Under the pieces are notes generated by a model that saw only the letters and a program-made list of their open reading frames with translations, made no database searches and was not told where the DNA came from. Below are positions 56,770 through 64,000 of a DNA stretch of 64,000 nt, piece by piece. The position numbers and the translations under genes are program-made. Each line of letters begins with the position of its first letter. Position 1 is the first letter of the stretch. Source of the DNA: Neurospora tetraspora (taxonomy: Eukaryota > Ascomycota > Sordariomycetes > Sordariales > Sordariaceae); NCBI RefSeq assembly GCF_033439725.1, contig NW_026944383.1, forward strand, positions 2,108,001 through 2,172,000, read 5' to 3'.

Positions 56770-57673
56770 TCTTTTTTTCGCTTTTTTCTTTTCGTGTTTG
56801 TTGTCCCCGTGCCTTCTTCTGTTTATCTTTTCTCTTTTCTGGCGTTTTTTTTTTTTTTCTTTTTTTTTTTTTGGTCATGAGATCGTTCTAAGATGAGAAA
56901 AACTGATGTTCGGAAGTCTGGAGAAGAGAACGGCGGTGATGGTGGTCGTAGTAAGTGCTATCCGTTGTGATCCAAATGAATGCAACGGAATGACAGCGAT
57001 GACTAGGTATGGACGCACAAGAGGCTGAAGGAAAAAAAAAAAGTCAACATCAGGATCATATCGGCAGTGGACTCTCGTAAACACCACTCACAAAGTCACA
57101 AAGAATACTGTAGGTACATAAGACGGATCGATCATAGACAGCATACATGTTCTCGTTGTCAAACGGTACCATAACATTACACCACCGCCAACCTATCTAT
57201 CCACAAGACCATTCTATCTCTTATGCTTGTAACTAAGAGTTAGGTATAATATATACATACGATAGTACATTTGGCAGGAGTTTGTCCAAACCTGCTTTGG
57301 TATGTTATACAATGCTTTTGCGCACTTCTCTCTTCTCCCATCCTTTTGAAGCGCGCGCCTCCCTCCCAAGGTAACCCCTATGTAGTATATAGTCGAAGAA
57401 TAAGATAAAAATGGTATAAAGTCCTCTTGGACAAGAAGGGAAATAGCAGCCCCAAAATGCTATGCAATCAGAATCCAAAAATAATGCTTGCTTCTTCCCT
57501 TCCCCCCCAAAAACCGCGATATCTCAAAACACCACCCTACCCAACCCCATCTGTATCCCCCTCTCCCATCCTTCCCTCAGCTTTCTATAGTCATAGCCAT
57601 GGTCACCTTTATACCTTATCTTCTGCCTTACTGCTGCTGCTGTTCCTTTCTTATCACAAACAAGTTCAGTCTC
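56770..57673. other. Intergenic, 3' flank of the coiled-coil gene
   Basis: It starts with T-rich Pol III terminator tracts (56772-56780, 56847-56872). The remainder is AT-rich, 3'-UTR-like sequence of the minus-strand coiled-coil gene. Nothing else is recognised. Confidence 0.45.
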
Positions 57674-60600
57674 CTAAGCCCTGACCTCCGTAGCGCCCGC
57701 AAAGCTCTTGAACCGCTCTTCAAAAACCTTGACCCTCTCCTCCTCCATCATCTTCTGCAGCTTCCTGGTCTGGCGAACCGCCTCCTCGCGCTCCTCCTGG
57801 AGAGTCATGACCTCGATCTGGGCCATGTTCATACGGCTGACGACTTCCTGCATTTCCGAGTCGGCAGCCATCAGGGCGCCTTCGAGCTGGGCAACGCGGG
57901 CCTTGAGGATGGTCACATCCTCGGCCATGTTACCCTCGGCTGCAGCCGACGAAAGGACTCCAGAAGCCCGCGGCCGGAGGTAGGTCGAGGCATGCGAACT
58001 AGAATAGAAGGAAGAAGATGATGAAAGTAAAAAAGGGCTCGACATGCGAGTGGTACGGGGTGTGGCATCGCTCTTGCTCGCCAGGCTCATACTAAACATG
58101 GGGCTGAGGGGGGACTTGGGCGGGAACGAACGCGGGGGAAGACCACGCATGGCGGCCGCCGAGCCCGCGGGCTCGCGGAGACGCAGGAGGTGGATGTTAT
58201 GACTTTCCTTAAGCGTCTGCAGCTCTTCCTCGTGACGGTTCACGCGCTCTTCAGCGTTGGTTTGCGCGGCAATCACCTGTTCCTCGAGCTCCCTTAGGCG
58301 CTTTTGGAGACTGGCAATGCGCTCCGTGCTTACGCGCTGGTTAGCCTCACCGCGAGCGACGGTATCGGCCAGCCGGGCGCGGAGTGTAGCGTTGATGGCG
58401 AGCTGAACGCGCACCTGCTGTGCGAGTTCCTCGACGCGGCGGGCTGAGTCAGACAATTGCTCAGCTAGAGTGAGCTCGGCGTCAATGTGTTGCTTTTCCG
58501 ACTCCCGGAGGGATTCGAGCTCAGCAAGCTGGGCAACGTTGTCCTCGCGAGCCATATCACGCTCCGTCACAACAGTTGAGAGAGAGTGCTCAAGACGAGC
58601 AATGGCAAGCTGCATTGCCTCGTTAGAGGCAGTGCTGTCCTCGAGGTCCTTGATACGGACGAGAGCTTCACTGTAGGTGGCTTGCAAGTCTGCATAAGCC
58701 CTCTCCAAGGACGCCGAGGACACGGGAACGAGAGCGTCTTCGTTGCTGTAATTGGACATGTAGCTGCTGCGAGCAAAGCCCTCAGGAATGAGAATGTCCT
58801 TCTCCCTGAGAAGGCTACGCAAGGAGGTGATTTCCTGCTCGGCACGGTCAAGATTCATCTTGAGGCCACCAAGACCCTTCTCGACCTCCCACTTCTGGTC
58901 AATGGCTTCCTCAGCCCGGCGGCGCAGAACGGCAATTTCGTCGCGAAGGGTGGCCACCTCCTTTTCGTATCCACCCCGAGGCGAAGACGAGAGAAGACGG
59001 TCACGCTCCTGCTCGAGAAGCTTGATTTTCTTGGCGTTCTCGCGATTCTGGAACTCCTGTCTCTCAAGAAGACTGCGAAGAGCACTGTGCAGTGCGTCGC
59101 GCTGTGCCTCAACGTCCTTCAGTCTGTCGGCCAGGACCTCCGTACGGGGCTCAGCCGCCGCAAGATGCTTTGTAGTGTTTGACCGGGCAAGGGACATGGG
59201 GCGGCCACCTCTCTTAATAGAGCTGCTATTTGTGCCCGCAACGGAGGTCGAGCGTGAAAGGACCATTGACATGCGGGTTCCTGTTTGTTTGAGTTCATTG
59301 TTCTCCGACTTCAAAGTGCGAAGTTCCTGCTCCAACTTGCGCAGCTCGGTGTTCTCAAAACGGAGTGCCTCGAGCTCTTGTTGAAGGTCGTCGATCTCCG
59401 CGCTCTCGGTCCTCAGTGACTGAAGTTCGTTCTGCTGGCTGCTGAGCTGAGCATTTGCTGACTTGAGCAGTTGAACCTCCTCGTGCAACTTGCTGCACTC
59501 GCTGTGTTCGAGCTTGATGGCGTGAAGCTCTTCCTGTAGCCTTTCGACATCCGAGTTTCCAGACCTCAGTGCTTGGAGCTCTTCTTGCAGCCTATCGCAC
59601 CCTGTGTGTTCAGCTCGGAACTGCTCAAACTCATCTTGCAGTTTGGCGAAGTCCGTGTTTCCGGACTTCAGGTGTTCGTACTCCTCGCGGTACTTGCCAA
59701 GCTCGGCGTTTTCAGCCTTCAAGAGATCGACCTCCTCCTGGATCTTACCAAGCTCCTCGTTTTCCGTCTTGAGAGATTGGACCTCTTGCTGCAGCCTGGT
59801 CGCATCATAAGCGAGCTTCTCGTTTTCTGCAACTTCCGTCTCTAAGCCTTCGACACGTGCGCGGAGTTGAGGGACAATTTCGTCGCGTAGGTTGTCTCGC
59901 TCGTTCGACGCGTTTTCCAGCTCGCCCTTGACGGCACTGAGGAGATCTTCTAGGTTCTCCCTCGTCTGGCTCTCTTCGGAAAGCCTTCGTCGCAAATCGT
60001 CGCATGTGGCTTCGAGCTCCTTGAGCCTGTCACTGGTTTCCTCGTTTTGAACTTTGGCAACATCAATCATCGATGCCCGCTTTGAAAGTTCCTGGATCTG
60101 CTCGTCGAGGGCACGGCGCCTAATCCGCTCATCTTGCAGCTTGGTGGTAAGCTCAAGTCTGATTTGCGCTCGTTCCTGCTCCGCTTTGCGCTTGACCAGC
60201 GTGATCTCCTCCTTGGCTTGATCATCGTCACTAAATTTTGATGAACTGTGTCCCGAGTCGGAAAAGTAATCGCTTGTTCTTTTCCCAGATGCGTTGGGGT
60301 TGCCGTTGTTAACCTGTTCCTGTAGCTTGTCCACCAGGTCCTCCAAGTCCATCTCACGCCGAATGGATGCAGCCAACTCGGCGCCGATGGCTCTCAGTTC
60401 GTCCTCCATTTCGTCGATCTGATACTGCGATGTCTCACTGGGCGGTGGTGTTTGTAGGTAGTCTTCGAGCCTCTCGGTTTTCGCATTGGTATGACTAGGT
60501 GTCCTGAGCAGGCGTGGGGATTCATCTGCGTGAATTGATCGTCTCAAAGAATAAGGAGACGGGGACGGGATGGGCGAGATGTCTTCTTTGTCCTCCGAGA

Positions 60601-61844
60601 ACTCGGTTGTGGAAGATTGTGGCGTGGTGGCCCAGTTGCCATAGAAGTTGGCGTCCAATTGGGACGAAGCTGGTGATTTTGGCAAAGGTTGCCTAAGATT
60701 ATTGCTCTCTCCAGGGGTTGCAACGAGCGGAAAGGCCCGTTGTCGATGTTCACTATCTTCTGCTGGCGCAAGATTTAGATGTGGAGGGGGAGACTTTCGA
60801 GAAGACAGCGACATGGTACTGGGCTTAACAATGGGATTGCGCCCGTCATGTGTCTCTTGCGAGAAAGTATTAGTCGTCGCGGTGGCGTTGGTATAGGGAG
60901 CCGCAACCTCGTCGTTGTGGTCCAATGGCCGAGTGGTCACACCAAGACTGCCGGCGCTTAGATGCCGGTCTGGTGACACTGACAATGGACGCCCTGTCTC
61001 AGCCGACGCGATTATCGGGCTCTCCTCCAAAGTCTTTGTGGACTGCAGGTCGCCGGTATTATAGAAATCGGGACCTTGATGTTGTACAGAATGATCGGAC
61101 ACGGTGCTTGTTCTACATGGAAGAGTTGCAGGTCAGTTTATGGATCACCCGCATTTAGCCTGCCTAGACGAGATGACCTGAACCAGACTCTCGGGTATAT
61201 AAGGACTTACGACCGTTGGTTGTTGCTGTTATACTCGGGATTCGCCGGCAAATCGGAAGCGTGGGCAGCAGAAGGACGAGGAGGATTAAGCGGAGGACCA
61301 AACTTGGCGGGGAATTCGTACAGAGTAGGGCTATCCAAAGAACACGATCTCGAGAACCGGGACTCGGGACGGGGCAGATCGCGGATGATGTCAAGATAGT
61401 TCCTTCCCGGAGACGAGAAGCGGGTAGCCAAGGGCGAAGCCGAAGATGATAACGGCTTGCGCTTGATGGGGGCCGGGGTGTAAGCGAGGCTTTGGGACCG
61501 GCCTTTGCTGGGACTCGGGGTCGGACGTTGGTGGTCGATGGTAGGCAGTGGAGGGAACTGATGGTCCGTCTCCAGTTGGTCCAGTGTTTCCTCTGTTTCG
61601 TCTGATGTCGAAGGTCCGAGCCCGTGTGGCGGGAGAAGGGACGGCAGCTGTGGGTATTTGTTTGAGAAACGTGGTGGTGTTCTATCGGACGGCACAGCAG
61701 GGGCAGCACCAACAGGCTCGACGACGGCTGAACGTGCAGGAGGCGGGGAGGAATTAAGGAGAGTGGTAGCCTCGTTCGTGTCGAGCTGTGGATGGTGATG
61801 TTGTTGTTCCTGGTGTTGTTGTTCTTGGTATTGTTGTTCTTGGT

Positions 61845-61904
<60 letters not shown>

Positions 61905-61965
61905 CAAGAGCAGGGCCAGAATCGAACCCTCTCTCGTCAGGGGAAGAAGGGACGAAAGTAGCCAT
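57674..61965 (-). CDS. Large coiled-coil protein with N-terminal poly-glutamine, function unknown
   Basis: Two exons on the minus strand (61965-61211 and 61112-57674) join in phase to give 1397 residues. The open frame of exon 2 has no ATG near its start, so the upstream exon is needed. The N-terminus has a run of about 20 glutamines (from residue 22), then QEQQ repeats, and a Ser/Pro-rich disordered part including an RNYLDIIRDLPRPESRF segment. From about residue 480 to 910 and again from 960 to 1200 the sequence is heptad-rich coiled coil. A set of regular repeats has the form E(L/F)xxLRxENxELxKL, spaced about 21-28 residues. A Ser/Pro-rich gap is followed by a final coiled coil (AQLEGALMAADSEMQEVV to EERFKSFAG). 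The layout suggests a cytoskeletal, septal or polarity scaffold, but I cannot name the family. Confidence 0.85.
61843..61903 (-). repeat. CAA microsatellite encoding poly-Q
   Basis: An uninterrupted TTG/CAA triplet run of about 20 units, read as CAA (Gln) on the minus strand. Interrupted copies toward lower coordinates encode YQEQQ and HQEQQ. It is likely length-polymorphic between strains. Confidence 0.95.
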
Positions 61966-64000
61966 AATGGTGGCTGAGGCTAGGGCAGCGGTAGTATATG
62001 AAGAAACGAAATGACCTCAAGTCAACTAAGGTAAGGGTGCGATGCTAAGTGTGGTATCTGCTGCAACGTGAACGACGGTAGTGGCGTTTGGTGGTCTAGA
62101 GAGGTCGCTAGAGATGGTCTCCTCGGCTGGTCTGGGTAACGGGCCTTGAGGTCGAAATTCGAAACCGAATCTACAACGGGGACCTGATCATCCTCATCAT
62201 GGGCTTCGATTGGATGTGGTTGATTGGGGACTGGACAATTAATTGCCGGACAGTCAATCACTTCCCTTCTCAACTATAAAAAGGGCTGAAAGGGAAAGGT
62301 CGCAGAAAGGGAGAGAGCGAGACGCGGAAGTGAGTGAGACCTTTGACCTGGAAGTGACAACAAGAGAATGACAAGGCTCCGGGGTCTATGGGGTCTGGTG
62401 TGTAATCTTTGACGGAAGGAGTGGAGGGAAACAATTTAACAGCAAGCGAGTAAACGAATTGAAAATTGGTTATTGGGACTGGAGGATTTGGCCGATTCAA
62501 AAGGGGGCAACTTCCCTCGCTCTTGTTTTCTGAAAACTGAAAACAGTTGACGCCGGCTCTTCCTTCTCTCTTCATTTGGGTCAAGAGGAAGTGGAATTGG
62601 AAAGTGGGATGGCGCAACAAACGCCCCAAATGCAACCTCCACTGTGTTGTTTCCCACCTGGCAGTGCCGGCTCCCAGTGGTCCTCCAGCGCTCCTCGGTG
62701 GAATCGCCCCCAAAACCGCTTCTTTCCATTGGGCAAGGCCGTTTCGTACCTTGCAGATTGGCCCTGGCAAGAACGCACGACCCTCTCCCTCATCAGTTCT
62801 CCAATCACCACGTCTTGTCAGGGGTTTCCATTGTCCATTCAGCCCATTGTCCTTTTATTAATGACCTTGAATGCATCCATTCTTGCAAAGGGGCTGTTTC
62901 TTGTTTGTCAGCTCGACTTGTCTTCTGGTTTGTGAGCATTGACAAACCACAAGTTGCGCATTTGCGAATCATATGAGCCATGAACCTCTGAAGAAAACAA
63001 AAAAGACCTCGAGAATGAGTTGATGCTGAAGGCAACCAGGGTGACCAAGACAATTTCCCGTAGTGCAAAACGGAATGGCGTCAAAGGCGGGAACTTGTCA
63101 AGTCCCGGAAGCGCCCATGCTTTTGTCATGATTAAGATGGGGTAAACCAATAAAAGCATTGGCAGGGGTTTGAAGTTCTAGCCTGAAGATAGGGTCGTCC
63201 TTCGTTTTCGGTCTCGTTTTTCTCACTTGTCTCCAATCTTGATGAAAGCCGGCGTGAGCTCATGTTGAACTAGTGTAGTGTACCCAATGGAATTGGACCG
63301 TTGACAACTTCCAACCACCGCTGTGCGGCGCTTCTCAAGACATGACGAGAACGGAAAGAAGACATGGCATGCGGTGTTACAACGGGAGCACGGAAGGCAC
63401 GAGTTCTCCAGCCTTTCATGAGGTAATGAGGACACGAAAGAGTTCCACAAGGCCGTTCCATCCGGCGGCCACCGCGATCTCGGTCACAGCGGCGCGAAGT
63501 CGATCTCGCACCATCTGATCGTGATGGTGTGCGTGGAAGCGCCGGCCTCTTTTCCACATGGCCGGCCGGTCATCCGAAAAAGAAAAACCCAACGGGAGTT
63601 GTGCGACTTTTTGCGCATCAGGGAAGCGCCCACTTGCGACTATGTAACCCACTACGTATGCATGCAACCGTCCGAAAAGTCATTGTTGACAACAACAAGG
63701 AGACAGAGTTTTCTTGCTTCATTGTGTCTTTTGATGATTGTTGTTGACATGGTCTTTAAATGAATTCGGGAGAAGTGACTGCTCAAACCATGAGAGACTA
63801 CTCCATCAGTTCGTCACTGGATCGGTCTCCGAAACATGTTTCTTTCTCCAGTGAAGGTTCACCAAGCTATATCCTTGTTAACTCATATAGACACCTGATC
63901 AGTTCCGAGATATTCGTAACGTTTCGCAATAGTCTTGTCGATTATCAGAGCCAAGAATTGCTCTTTGTTCCCAAGATTCCTGGCCAACCTATCACTTTCG
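61966..64000. other. Upstream region of the coiled-coil gene to window end
   Basis: 2 kb with several overlapping short frames on both strands. None has codon bias, motif or splice structure that I trust. The first part is the promoter and leader of the minus-strand coiled-coil gene. Confidence 0.45.

Noticed and set aside
62270-62976. Overlapping short frames on both strands upstream of the coiled-coil gene
   Set aside because: No bias, motif or splice sites. They are consistent with promoter and leader sequence.

Overview
The window is from a filamentous ascomycete, most likely Neurospora or a close Sordariomycete relative. The genes have a few short introns (about 50-100 nt) with GT..AG ends and CTRAC-type branch sites, and codons favour C in third position. 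The two tRNA genes carry introns just after the anticodon. The centre holds an 8.4 kb block with the signature of repeat-induced point mutation (RIP): extreme A+T, very little CpA/TpG, and CpG spared.

Layout, left to right: an F-box-like protein (361-2187, -); a small secreted, probably GPI-anchored cysteine protein (3095-3865, -); a 3-beta-HSD-type dehydrogenase (7405-9081, +); tRNA-Leu(CAA); a PPPDE/DeSI-type isopeptidase (11400-12415, -) divergent from the Obg-like ATPase OLA1 (13729-15293, +); a broken HET-domain gene (16287-18775, +); a long gene-poor stretch containing an orphan coding tail (about 21200-21478, -); the RIP-mutated TIR-bounded block (22896-31306); an unidentified conserved protein (32678-34538, +); the TFIID subunit TAF2 (36099-41675, -); a SAS4-domain protein (43443-45330, -); a decayed ABCC transporter (46638-52327, +) whose first nucleotide-binding domain has been replaced by about 2 kb carrying a GIY-YIG-like gene; an ammonium transporter (53688-55378, +); tRNA-His(GTG); and a 1397-residue coiled-coil protein (57674-61965, -).

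The housekeeping genes (OLA1, TAF2, SAS4-type, isopeptidase) are intact and not clustered by pathway. Two places stand out. First, the RIP block has perfect 29-bp terminal inverted repeats, GC-rich ends that escaped mutation, and several families of degenerate tandem repeats, one built on a recurring 17-bp palindrome. Second, the ABC transporter break begins at the 3' end of an intron, holds a GIY-YIG-like ORF and a cluster of hairpins, and ends with a 77-bp copy of the start of the neighbouring ammonium transporter gene. That copy looks like filler DNA captured during break repair or insertion.

All calls rest on reading the sequence. No database search was run, and family names come from recognised motifs.
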